In this document: positions 20,053-28,309 of the stretch, piece by piece
How the letters are laid out: each line of letters opens with the position of its first letter
How positions within the stretch are numbered: position 1 is the stretch's first letter
NCBI RefSeq assembly: GCF_012530535.1
Contig: NZ_CP051299.1
Span: 496,001 to 560,000 of the forward strand
Reading direction: 5' to 3'
DNA: 64,000 nucleotides
From: Microcella flavibacter
Lineage (GTDB): Bacteria > Actinomycetota > Actinomycetes > Actinomycetales > Microbacteriaceae
The notes under the pieces: model-generated
What the model was told of the DNA's origin: nothing
Databases searched by the model: none
What the model saw: only the letters and a program-made list of their open reading frames with translations
Translations under genes and position numbers: made by a program

Positions 20053-21084
20053 ATGTCGTATTTCGGGAATGCGACGGTGGCACGATCCGGGGGGATCACT
20101 GCCGTTGAGGAGCCGCTGGCGCGAGCCGCGGGTCAGGATGCCGCGGAGCGGTGCCTTCGGGCGCAGTCCGCGGCCGAGGCCCGCGACTACGCGCTGCGGG
20201 TCGGCGATCGGGTGCGCCTGCATCCGGATGCCCGGCCGTGGTTCGACCGCGCGCAGGGCGAGATCGAGCTGGGGCTCGTGCTCGCGATGCTCGGTCCGGA
20301 GTGGACGGCGCTCCACGCCGTTCCGCTCGGGCCGCACGCGGCGCTCGCCCACCTGCTGATCGGTCCCACCGGCGTCTACGCCGTCAGCACCCAGCACCAC
20401 CGCGGACTCGACGTGCTGGTCGACGATCACAGTCTCGAGGCCGGGTCGCGCCGGCTCGCGCGCTGCACCGAGGGCGTGCACGAGGCCGCGGCCGTCGGCA
20501 GGCGCCTCACCGCGGCGACCGGGGTGCAGGAGCCGGTCATCCCGGTCACCGTCATCATCGGCGAGCGCTCGTTCACCGACGCCCGCACGGATGCCCGCGA
20601 TCTGCCGCACGTCATCTCATCGCGCGACCTGCTCTCGTGGCTGCAGTGGCGCCCGGCGGCCGAGTCGCCCACGCGCCTGCAGCTCGTGCGTCTCGCCGCC
20701 GAGGAGCGCCAGACCTGGTTCGCCGAGCCGTCGTCGTCGGCTGCCGCCACCATGACGGCGTTCGCCCGTCTCGTCGAGGGCGTCGAGCGCTCGGAGCGGC
20801 ACCTCGGCTCGTTCGGCCGCACGCTGCCGACCGTCGCCGACCCGGCCGGCATCGACGCCCAGATCGACGCGGCGCTCGCCAGCGGGCTGATCGGCTCGGG
20901 CGCTCGATCCGACCGCGCCTACACGCCGGGCGGGCTCGTCGCCGCCGCGACGGCCGCACCCGCGCGCCGCACCCTCGGTGAGGCGTTCGGCGAGGGCGTC
21001 GTCGTCGCGATCTTCGGCGTGCTGCCGTCGGCAGTGACCCTGTTCGGTCTGGCCGCGTTCCTCACCAACGGGTTCGCCGCCTGA
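20053..21084 (+). CDS. NERD-like nuclease-related protein with C-terminal membrane helix
   Basis: 343 residues. The middle part LLIGPTGVYAVSTQHHRGLDVLVDD resembles the core of NERD (nuclease-related) domains, where a Gly-Pro-x-Gly-Val-Tyr strand is followed by a basic catalytic strand; here the usual Lys of that motif is not clear (Thr-Gln-His-His), so activity is doubtful. The last 25 residues (VVVAIFGVLPSAVTLFGLAAFL) form one membrane helix. GGGGGA precedes the ATG. It stands alone, just before tRNA-Arg. Function unknown. Confidence 0.6.
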   Translation: MSYFGNATVARSGGITAVEEPLARAAGQDAAERCLRAQSAAEARDYALRVGDRVRLHPDARPWFDRAQGEIELGLVLAMLGPEWTALHAVPLGPHAALAHLLIGPTGVYAVSTQHHRGLDVLVDDHSLEAGSRRLARCTEGVHEAAAVGRRLTAATGVQEPVIPVTVIIGERSFTDARTDARDLPHVISSRDLLSWLQWRPAAESPTRLQLVRLAAEERQTWFAEPSSSAAATMTAFARLVEGVERSERHLGSFGRTLPTVADPAGIDAQIDAALASGLIGSGARSDRAYTPGGLVAAATAAPARRTLGEAFGEGVVVAIFGVLPSAVTLFGLAAFLTNGFAA

Positions 21085-23008
21085 CGCTCCGGCTGCGCAC
21101 GTCATCGCCCAGCCCGTACAGTGGAGCGGTCAGCCTCTGTAGCTCAATGGAAGAGCAGTTCCGTCCTAAGGAAAGGGTTGGGGGTTCGAGTCCCTCCAGG
21201 GGCACCAAAGATTGCTTACTCGAACCCAGGGCCGAGTCCACGGGTTTGCGCCAGTGACCTTCGGTTGATTCACCACGTAACGACGCTTCGGCGTCGTTTT
21301 CGTTTGACCCGGCTCCGATGCCGAGGCCGAACGATGCCGCCCACTCGGCTTGTGCCTCCAGAAGCAGTCGAACGTGTTCCTGGAGCTCGGACTCCGCGCG
21401 GTCTTGGTCAATGACGAAGATGCGCGTGAAGATCGCCTGGTTGAGCTCGCGGCGCATGTCGTTGCTGGCTGTGCGGTAGAGCTCATAGGGGTCTCGCAAC
21501 AGTTCGAGCCAGCCCTTAAGGAACTCCGCACCGATACTCAGGTCGTCTTCAATGGTTCCCAGGCGGGCCTCGAGCCCGGCGCGTTCCCGCTCGATCTCGG
21601 TGATCTTCTCGCGGGCCTTCGATCCAGCCAGTCCTCCATCGGCGACGAGGTCAATCAGGTTGTCGACCCTGGTCTGAAGCCGTGCGATCTGCCCCTGGAT
21701 CTGGTCTCGAAGCTGACGACGAGAACCCGCTTGGTCTTGAAGCGCATTGTCGATCTGGCCGTGCACCCACTCGATGAACTCAGGCCTGAGCTGCACCATG
21801 CGGTAGTGCTCGATGACCTGGTCCTCGACGAGATCGAAAGGGATGTGGCGTGAGTTGCAGACACCTTGCTGCTTGCCTCGGCAGAAGAAGTAGAAGTACT
21901 CGCCACCGGTCTTGCCGATGGATCGTTGGATGATCATCCGCTTGTCGACCAGTCCGCGCACGGCGTAGCACTCGCCGCACCACAGCGAGCCTTTGAGATA
22001 GTGCGGGTAGACACGCTTGCGCTCACCGGCGCGTCCTGACGCCTCGAGTCGTTGCTGAACTCGAACGAAGAGGTCGCGGTCGATGATCGCCGGATGCCGC
22101 CCCTCGTAAGTTTCACCCTTGTAGACGATGTCGCCGACGTAGTACGGGTCGCGCAGCATGGCCGAGATCTTCGAACTGGAGACGGGGCCCGCAGGTCTGC
22201 GTGCCGTCGCTCTAGTCTCCAGGCCACGCTCGGTGAGAATGTCGGCGATGTCCTCCATTGAGAACTCGCCCTTGTCGTACAACTCGAAAGCGAGCTTGAC
22301 GAAGGGGGCGCGTTCTTCGTCGACGGCGATGCCGCGGAACTCACGCCCTTCGATGCGCTCAAGGGTGTTGATGTAGCCGATTGGTGCCTTGCCGAGCGTG
22401 CCGCCATTCTTGGCTTTCTGGGCCATCTTGTAGGCGATGTCGGCTCCGTCTTCGCGTGACCGGTACTCGTTGAACGCGGCGAGAATGCCGTGCATGAGTT
22501 GCCCGACCGGCGTGGAGTCGATCGACTCGGTTGCCGATATCAGGGTGACGCCGCGCTTCTGCAGGTCGGCCATGACGATGGCGTCGTCGGTTCGGTTCCG
22601 GGCGAAGCGCGAGAGCTTGTAAACGATGACGTAGTCGACGTCCTTGTCGCGCCGGATACGCTCCAGCATCTGCTGGAAGGCGACCCGCTTGGTCATCTCT
22701 GTTCCCGAGATACCGGCCTCGACGTACTCGGCGACGATGGTCAGCCCGAGCTGCTCCGCCTAGCGTTGGCAGGACTGCCGCTGTGCGGGGATCGAGATCC
22801 CTTCGGGGTCGTAGTCGGTGTTGACCTGCCCCTTGGATGACACACGCAGGTAGACCACTGCGCGTGATCCGGCGGGCGCGACGACGTCGGCGATCGGGTT
22901 GATGATCGTCGTCTCGCTCGGGCCGACCTCAACGTGCGGGGCGATGTCGGGCAGTCGCGGTGGTGCTGCGACGAAGGCGGAGGTGGTGGGGTTCTCGGGC
23001 AGGCTCAT
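21062..23008 (-). pseudogene. Large serine recombinase/integrase, interrupted by an in-frame amber codon
   Basis: The resolvase domain starts after an N-terminal extension (ATG at 23006-23008) with [20 protein letters not shown], including the catalytic Ser. A TAG at 22760-22762 stops it after SCQR. The same frame then continues with AEQLGLTIVAEYVEAGISG, IVYKLSRFARNRTD, the recombinase domain and the Cys-rich zinc ribbon (CGECYAVRG...FFCRGKQQGVC), so one substitution (probably Lys AAG to TAG) has broken it. The far C-terminus runs through the antisense of tRNA-Arg to a stop at 21062, giving the LEGLEPPTLS tail usual for integrases beside tRNAs. It is probably the inactivated integrase of the island. 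Confidence 0.88.
21133..21207 (+). tRNA. tRNA-Arg (anticodon CCT)
   Basis: 75 nt including an encoded CCA. The acceptor stem GCCTCTG/CAGGGGC, D-arm GCTC/GAGC, T-arm GGGGGTTCGAGTCCCTC and anticodon loop GTCCTAA with anticodon CCT are all readable. The base at the top of the anticodon stem (G27-A43) is mispaired. The 3' end is the likely integration site of the adjoining recombinase-bearing island. Confidence 0.93.
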
Positions 23009-23168
23009 GACTGCCCTCCTTCCGTGGGAGTGAGAGCAGTCTCGAAGCGGTGATTTCGAGAGAGAGGTGGTGGAGTGGGCGCCCCATTCAGGAATGGGCT
23101 GGGACGCTGGCCCGATGCAGTCTCGCACATCGGCTTTGGTCTCCGTTTACTCTCCCATTTTACCTCGC

Positions 23169-23190
23169 CAGGCCCGGAATTCCGGGCCTG
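23169..23190. repeat. 22-bp perfect palindrome
   Basis: CAGGCCCGGAATTCCGGGCCTG is a perfect palindrome with no loop, between the recombinase start and the IS256 element. The 9-bp target duplication of the IS begins at 23187, within its right edge. It could be a remnant transcription stop or a protein-binding site; the sequence does not decide. Confidence 0.8.
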
Positions 23191-23195
23191 TTGAC

Positions 23196-24598
23196 GGTGA
23201 CGTCCCGCTGAGTGGTGGAGTTTCTCAACACCGTGCGGGTCAGCTGTTGTGATTATGCCGCAGCGAGTTCCGGGATCGCGACCTCCTCTTCGGTGACGTT
23301 CAGGAGCTTCATGGAGTGCTCGCTGAAGTAGCGGCGGTCAGCGCCGTCCCATTCGTCGTGTTGCTCGATCAGGACGTGTCCGGCCAGGCGCAGCAACGCG
23401 GCGGGGTTGGGGAATGTGCCGACGACGTCGGTGCGGCGTTTGATCTCCTTGTTGACCCGCTCGAGCGGGTTCGTGGACCAGATCTGCCGCCAGTGTGTGG
23501 CGGGAAACTGACAGAACGCGAGGATGTCGTTCTGCGCGTCCTCGAGCATGCCGGCGATCTTCGGGTGCGACCTCGAGAGCATGCGGACGACTTCGTGGAA
23601 TTGGGTGAACACGTGCTCGGTGTCTGGCTGGGCGAAGATCGTGCGGATGATCGACGCGACCATCGGCCCAGCGGTCTTGGGGACGTTGGCAAGCACGTTG
23701 CGCATGAAGTGGACCCGACACCGCTGCCATGACGAGCCTTGGAAGACGGTGTCGATCGCCGCGATCAGCCCGGTGTGCGCGTCGGAGATCACCAGCTTCA
23801 CTCCGCCCAGCCCGCGGGCCTTCAGCGAGCGAAGGAACGCGGTCCAGAACGGTTGCGATTCGGTGTCCCCGACCTCGAAGCCGAGGACTTCCCTGCGCCC
23901 GTCGGCGGCGACACCGACCGCGACGACGACGGCTTGGGAGACGACCCGCCGGCCGACGCGGGCTTTGCAGTAGGTCGCGTCGAGGAACACGTACGGGTAC
24001 GTGCTGTCCGCGAGCGGCCGATCGCGGAACGCCGCGACGTCCTCGTCGAGGTTGCTGCAGATCCGCGACACCTCCGACTTGCTGATCCCGGTGTCGGCAC
24101 CGAGCGCCTTCACCAGGTCGTCGACCTTGCGGGTGGAGACGCCGTGGACGTACGCCTCCATCACGACCGCGAACAGGGCCTGATCGACCCGGCGGCGGCG
24201 TTCCAGCAGCGACGGGAAAAACGATCCCTGCCGCAGCTTCGGGATCCGCAACTCCAGCTCCCCCGCGGTGGTGGTGAGGGTCCGCAGCCGGGTCCCGTTG
24301 CGCTGCGTCGTACGGTCCGGGGAGCGTTCGAACGGGGCAGCGCCGATGAACGCAGCTGCTTCCGCGTCGATCAGCTCCTGGTAGAGCGTCTCGGTCGCGA
24401 CCCGGATCCGGTCGTTCACATCGGTGAGTTTCAGTTCCCCGAGTAGCTCGAGGAGGGCAGACTGGTCAAGAGCCATCGTGCGTTTGTGTCCTTCCGTGAG
24501 ATTCCTAGACAGTTCTCACTGACCATCGCACGATGGCTCACCACGTCCACGACGTGACACCCGAGCCGGGAAACTACACCAACCCAGGGGACGCCACC
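23196..24598 (-). mobile_element. IS256-family insertion sequence with 9-bp target duplication
   Basis: 1403 bp. The terminal repeats read inward are GGTGACGTCCCGCTGAGTGG on the left and GGTGGCGTCCCCTGGGTTGG on the right, both continuing into a GTAGTTTC/GGAGTTTC segment. The 9-mer CCTGTTGAC is directly repeated at 23187-23195 and 24599-24607, the 8-9 bp duplication typical of IS256. The intact duplication means no rearrangement since insertion. Confidence 0.92.
23253..24476 (-). CDS. IS256-family transposase
   Basis: 407 residues, Mutator-type. DDE residues appear in YVFLDATYCKARV, LVISDAHTGLIAAI and NPLERVNKEIKRRTDVVG; the helical C-x2-H segment SSWQRCRVHFMRNVL is also typical. The protein is full length with no frameshift, so the element is probably active. 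It is clearly different from the second IS256-family transposase of the window at 58676. Confidence 0.95.
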   Translation of the reverse strand: MALDQSALLELLGELKLTDVNDRIRVATETLYQELIDAEAAAFIGAAPFERSPDRTTQRNGTRLRTLTTTAGELELRIPKLRQGSFFPSLLERRRRVDQALFAVVMEAYVHGVSTRKVDDLVKALGADTGISKSEVSRICSNLDEDVAAFRDRPLADSTYPYVFLDATYCKARVGRRVVSQAVVVAVGVAADGRREVLGFEVGDTESQPFWTAFLRSLKARGLGGVKLVISDAHTGLIAAIDTVFQGSSWQRCRVHFMRNVLANVPKTAGPMVASIIRTIFAQPDTEHVFTQFHEVVRMLSRSHPKIAGMLEDAQNDILAFCQFPATHWRQIWSTNPLERVNKEIKRRTDVVGTFPNPAALLRLAGHVLIEQHDEWDGADRRYFSEHSMKLLNVTEEEVAIPELAAA

Positions 24599-24675
24599 CC
24601 TGTTGACTATTCCGCATCGCTCGCAGTCTGCCGTGGGAGAACACCCCCGGAGGGTGATTCGGGACGCTGCGCGGG

Positions 24676-24799
24676 CTACCGAATGAAGGCATAGATGCGA
24701 CCTTCCATCTCGACGACGTCGTACACCTCACGCAGTTGCGCGCTGATGACCGACCGATCCAGCGTCACCGCTTCGGCCGGCAGCCCGAGTTCGGCTGTC
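24676..24799 (-). pseudogene. 3' remnant of an unknown gene, cut by IS3
   Basis: On the complement strand a frame runs from the IS3 edge to a TAG at 24676-24678 and encodes about 40 residues (TAELGLPAEAVTLDRS then SAQLREVYDVVEMEGRIYAF). Codon use looks like real coding sequence. The 5' part is missing: the sequence on the other side of the IS3 element does not continue this frame. Product not recognised. Confidence 0.45.
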
Positions 24800-24850
24800 T
24801 GAATCGCCCCGGGTTTGATGGAGGGTCTGATTCCCCGAGAGGATCGGATC

Positions 24851-25102
24851 ATGCCAGCACTGAGGAAGTATCCGCAGGAATTGCGGGAGCGGGCTATTCG
24901 GCTCGTGCAAGAGGCGCGTAAGGAGGATTCGGAGCTGTCGCTGAACGCGGCGGTGGTCCGGATCGGGCAGCGGACGGGGGTGAATGCCGACACGTTGCGT
25001 GGGTGGTGCAAGCAGGCCGCTATCGATGCCGGTGAGCGGCCCGGGACCACGACCGGCGATGCGGCTCGGATCAAGCAGCTCGAGGCGAGAACCGCGAGCT
25101 GA
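24851..25102 (+). pseudogene. IS3-family OrfA, early frameshift
   Basis: HTH protein beginning MPALRKYPQELRERAIRLVQE, with VNADTLRGWCKQA. It should continue as a leucine zipper (LEAENRELKRANEILLAASS) into the OrfB overlap. At about 25083 the sequence GAGGCGAGAACC lacks one base, so the frame shifts and stops at 25102 after 83 residues. In the expected frame coding continues to a TAG at 25174-25176. The lost base removes the zipper from the normal OrfA product and would disturb OrfAB production. Confidence 0.75.
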
Positions 25103-25169
25103 AGCGTGCCAACGAGATTCTGTTGGCGGCCTCCTCGTTCTTCGCGCGGGAGCTCGACCCGCGACTGCC

Positions 25170-26114
25170 GTGGTAGTTCAGTTCATCGACGATCATCGTG
25201 ACCGGTTCGGGGTCGAGCCGATCTGCCGGGTGCTCTCCGAGCACGGCGTCAAGATCGCCCCGTCTGGTTACTACGCCTTCAAGTCCCGTCCGATATCGGC
25301 GCGAGCGGCCAGCGATGCGGAGCTCGTCATCGAGCTCCGCCGAGTCTTCACGGATCGGAGCCTCGGGCGCGGGATCAGCGGGGTCCGGAAGATGTGGCAT
25401 CTGCTGCGCCGAGAAGGCATCGTGGTGGCGCGCTGCACTGTCGAACGTCTCATGCGGCAAGAGGGTCTGCGTGGGGTTCGTCGGGGCAAGCAGTTCGTCA
25501 CGACCCGCTCTGACGACAAGGCGGCCCGCCCGGCTGATCACGTCGAGCGTTGCTTCCGCGCAGACCGTCCAAACGAGCTCTGGGTCGTGGACTTCACCTA
25601 TGTTCCAACATGGTCCGGGATGGCGTTCACCGCGTTCGTCACCGATGTGTTCTCCCGACGGATCGTTGGCTGGCGCACGATGAATCGAATGCCAACCGAG
25701 CTGCCGTTGGACGCGCTCGAGATGGCACTCTGGGTTCGTGATCGCGCCGGTGAAGACGTCACCGGCGTGATCCAACATTCGGATGCGGGAGCGCAATACA
25801 CCGCGATTCGCTACGCCGACAGACTCGCCGACGCCGGCGCGATCGCGTCGATCGGCACCGTCGGCGACAGCTACGACAATGCTCTCGCCGAGAGCGTGGT
25901 CGGGCTCTACAGGAACGAGTGCGTGAAGATCGACGGACCGTTCCGCGGGGTTGACGACCTCGAACTCGCGACCCTCTCCTGGGTGCACTGGTTCAACGAG
26001 AACCGACTGCACTCATCGATCGGATACCTCACACCCATCGAGATGGAGAACCAGTACTACCGTGAGATCAACCCCCAGCGTCAGCCGACGTTGGGAGAAC
26101 CTGCCCTCCACTAA
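25170..26114 (+). CDS. IS3-family OrfB (rve integrase core)
   Basis: About 314 residues if started at GTG 25170 (VVVQFIDDHRDRFGVEPICRVL); an open frame extends further upstream but does not look like protein of this family. The DDE residues are in LWVVDFTYVPTW, IQHSDAGAQYTAIRY and NALAESVVGLYRNE, with the IS3 ending RLHSSIGYLTPIEME. OrfB is normally made by frameshifting from OrfA, which is damaged here, so the element may be immobile. Confidence 0.85.
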   Translation: MVVQFIDDHRDRFGVEPICRVLSEHGVKIAPSGYYAFKSRPISARAASDAELVIELRRVFTDRSLGRGISGVRKMWHLLRREGIVVARCTVERLMRQEGLRGVRRGKQFVTTRSDDKAARPADHVERCFRADRPNELWVVDFTYVPTWSGMAFTAFVTDVFSRRIVGWRTMNRMPTELPLDALEMALWVRDRAGEDVTGVIQHSDAGAQYTAIRYADRLADAGAIASIGTVGDSYDNALAESVVGLYRNECVKIDGPFRGVDDLELATLSWVHWFNENRLHSSIGYLTPIEMENQYYREINPQRQPTLGEPALH

Positions 26115-26148
26115 ACCCGGGGCGATTCACCTGCCCCTGAACTCGCGC

Positions 26149-26487
26149 ATGACCTTCCTATGGTGGTTCCACGTTCCGGAAGCCCGGCAGCGCGCAATGC
26201 TGGTTGGCAATGCCGTCATCGTCGGCGCGCCCGATGAGGAAGGCAACACGACCGATGTCCCTGAGGCGGTCGTCTCGCTGCTTATGGAGACCCGGGTCTA
26301 CAGGGTTGAAGTGCAAGTAATTGGTGAGACCGAGTGGCACCGGAACGCTGCGAAGTACACCGACTACTGGGAAGCGGTCATCTGGGCGATGCTCTTGCTG
26401 GAGCGGTGGGCGCTGGTCACTGACGTCCGCGTCGTGCCCGTGCTCGACCAAGACGTGTTGCCCATCTTCAGAGAAGACATCCTCTGA
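26149..26487 (+). CDS. Hypothetical protein, possibly 5'-truncated by IS3
   Basis: 112 residues from ATG 26149 (MTFLWWFHVPEARQRAMLVG), mixed alpha/beta in appearance and Trp-rich in the region ETEWHRNAAKYTDYWEAVIWAMLLLERWALV. The frame is open upstream into the IS3 end and no good ribbon of ribosome-binding bases precedes the ATG, so the native start may have been lost when IS3 arrived. I do not recognise the family. Confidence 0.5.
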   Translation: MTFLWWFHVPEARQRAMLVGNAVIVGAPDEEGNTTDVPEAVVSLLMETRVYRVEVQVIGETEWHRNAAKYTDYWEAVIWAMLLLERWALVTDVRVVPVLDQDVLPIFREDIL

Positions 26488-26593
26488 CACGGCGGCGACT
26501 GGCTGGACTGCAGAACCTCGAGTTCTGGTCTGGCCAGCGCCGCCTCTTCACGTTAGGGGAGCGCGAGGGGTGGGCGATCAGACGTTACGGTGA

Positions 26594-26599
26594 TATAAT
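26594..26599 (+). promoter_or_regulatory. -10 TATAAT, likely promoter of the type I RM operon
   Basis: A perfect TATAAT in an AT-rich patch (GGTGATATAATCTGAAC) 127 nt upstream of hsdM1, exceptional in this GC-rich sequence. The -35 region about 17 bp upstream (TGGGCGA) is weak. The rest of 26488-26725 shows no gene. Confidence 0.55.
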
Positions 26600-26725
26600 C
26601 TGAACAATGCTCATATAAGTCCATGCGGCCTCGTGGCGCCCTTCAGGCCGTCGGCCGTCCGCGATAGGTTCGAGCCACCGACCAGGCGTCATCAATAAAG
26701 CGCTCAGGCGCGAGGAGTCCAATCA

Positions 26726-28309
26726 ATGCCCCCAACCACCCGTGAATCACAGCGAGCCGAGCTTCATAAGACAATCTGGCGCATTGCGAATGACTTGCGG
26801 GGAAGTGTTGACGGGTGGGACTTCAAGACTTACGTCCTCGGCATGCTCTTCTACCGATTCATCTCAGAGAACCTCACCGCGTACATCAACAAGGGTGAAT
26901 ACGAGGCAGGCCACGCGGACTTCGACTACGCATCGCTTGCTGACATGGACGCAGAGTTTGGTCGTAAAGAGACGGTCGCCGAGAAGGGTTTTTACATCCT
27001 TCCCTCGGAACTGTTCCAGAACGTCCGCAGGCGGGCCGCAAGCGACCCTAACCTCAACGAGACACTCGAGCACGTCTTCAAGAACATTGAAGGCTCCGCC
27101 GTCGGTTCGGACAGCGAAGACGACCTCAAGGGTCTCTTCGACGACCTCGACGTCAACAGCTCAAAGCTTGGAAACACAGTCGCGAAGCGCAACGAGAAGC
27201 TAGTCAAACTACTCGAGGCAATCGGCGATCTGCCCCTTGGCAACTTCGAGGACAACTCGATCGACCTCTTCGGCGACGCCTATGAGTACCTCATGCAGAT
27301 GTATGCGTCGCAGGCGGGCAAGTCTGGTGGCGAGTACTACACGCCCCAGGAAGTTTCTGACGTCCTGGCCCGCATCACCGTTATGGGCAAGAAGCGCATC
27401 AACAAGGTTTACGATCCTGCCGCCGGTTCAGGATCGCTGCTGCTCAAGTTCGCCAAGGTACTTGGCAAGGAGAACGTCGGCGGCTTCTACGGCCAGGAAA
27501 TCAACCTGACCACCTACAACCTCGCGCGGATCAACATGTTCCTGCACGACGTGAACTACGAGAAGTTCAACATCGCCCATGGCGACACCCTCGCCGACCC
27601 GCAGCACTGGGACGACGAGCCGTTTGAGGCGATCGTTTCCAACCCGCCCTACTCCATCAAGTGGGACGGGGACGCTAACCCGCTGCTCATCAATGACGAA
27701 CGATTCGCCCCGGCTGGTGTGCTCGCGCCGAAGTCGAAGGCAGACCTCGCCTTCACGATGCACATCCTCAGCTGGCTTGCTGTCAACGGCACAGCCGCCA
27801 TCGTCGAGTTCCCAGGCGTGCTCTACCGCGGGGGAGCGGAGCAGAAGATCCGAAAGTACCTCATCGACAACAACTACGTCGACGCGGTGATCCAGCTTCC
27901 GCCGGATCTATTCTTCGGCACCACGATCGGAACCTGCATCATCGTGCTCAAGAAGTCCAAGTCTGACAATGCAGTCCTCTTCGTTGACGCCGCGGACGAG
28001 TTCAAGCGCGTCGGCAACAAGAACAAGCTCACGCCAGACAACCAGCAGAACATCTTGCTCGCGCTAGAGAACCGAGTGGATGAGGATCACTTCATTAAGT
28101 TGGTGTCGAACGAAGACATCGCGGCGAACGCCTACAACATCGCCGTTTCCTCCTACGTCGAGCGGGAAGACACGCGCGAAGTTGTTGATATCGATGTGCT
28201 AGAGCGAGATATCGAGGTCATTGTGTCGCGCCAAGCCGCGCTCCGTGCGGAGATCGATGCCATTGTCATGGACCTACGCAGTTCACGGTCTAGCGGAGCT
28301 CGGTCATGA
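26726..28309 (+). CDS. hsdM: Type I restriction-modification system methyltransferase subunit 1
   Basis: 527 residues, N6-adenine methyltransferase subunit. The HsdM N-terminal helical domain is plain (LHKTIWRIANDLRGSVDGWDF, then YVLGMLFYRFISENL, as in type IC HsdM). The SAM-binding motif I DPAAGSGSLLLK is at about 230 and the catalytic motif IV NPPY at 306-309, both intact. It overlaps the second hsdM by ATGA (28306-28309). With HsdS it should methylate the recognition sequence and protect the host from HsdR. A TATAAT box upstream is the likely promoter. Confidence 0.95.
   Translation: MPPTTRESQRAELHKTIWRIANDLRGSVDGWDFKTYVLGMLFYRFISENLTAYINKGEYEAGHADFDYASLADMDAEFGRKETVAEKGFYILPSELFQNVRRRAASDPNLNETLEHVFKNIEGSAVGSDSEDDLKGLFDDLDVNSSKLGNTVAKRNEKLVKLLEAIGDLPLGNFEDNSIDLFGDAYEYLMQMYASQAGKSGGEYYTPQEVSDVLARITVMGKKRINKVYDPAAGSGSLLLKFAKVLGKENVGGFYGQEINLTTYNLARINMFLHDVNYEKFNIAHGDTLADPQHWDDEPFEAIVSNPPYSIKWDGDANPLLINDERFAPAGVLAPKSKADLAFTMHILSWLAVNGTAAIVEFPGVLYRGGAEQKIRKYLIDNNYVDAVIQLPPDLFFGTTIGTCIIVLKKSKSDNAVLFVDAADEFKRVGNKNKLTPDNQQNILLALENRVDEDHFIKLVSNEDIAANAYNIAVSSYVEREDTREVVDIDVLERDIEVIVSRQAALRAEIDAIVMDLRSSRSSGARS

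Larger units (their letters stand above)
24800..26129 (+). mobile_element. IS3-family insertion sequence
   Basis: 1330 bp with near-perfect 26-bp terminal repeats: TGAATCGCCCCGGGTTTGAT on the left and, read inward, TGAATCGCCCCGGGTTTAGT on the right. No 3-4 bp direct repeat is evident in the flanks (GTC before, CCT after), and the two flanks carry unrelated gene parts, which suggests a deletion or recombination after insertion. Confidence 0.9.

Noticed and set aside
21062-21210. C-terminal LEGLEPPTLS segment of the recombinase as a functional domain
   Set aside because: It is the antisense translation of tRNA-Arg, seen in many integrases next to tRNAs, and is not a domain.
24516-24731. A 71-codon ORF between IS256 and IS3 on the complement strand
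   Set aside because: It crosses the IS256 end and target duplication and has no coding character.
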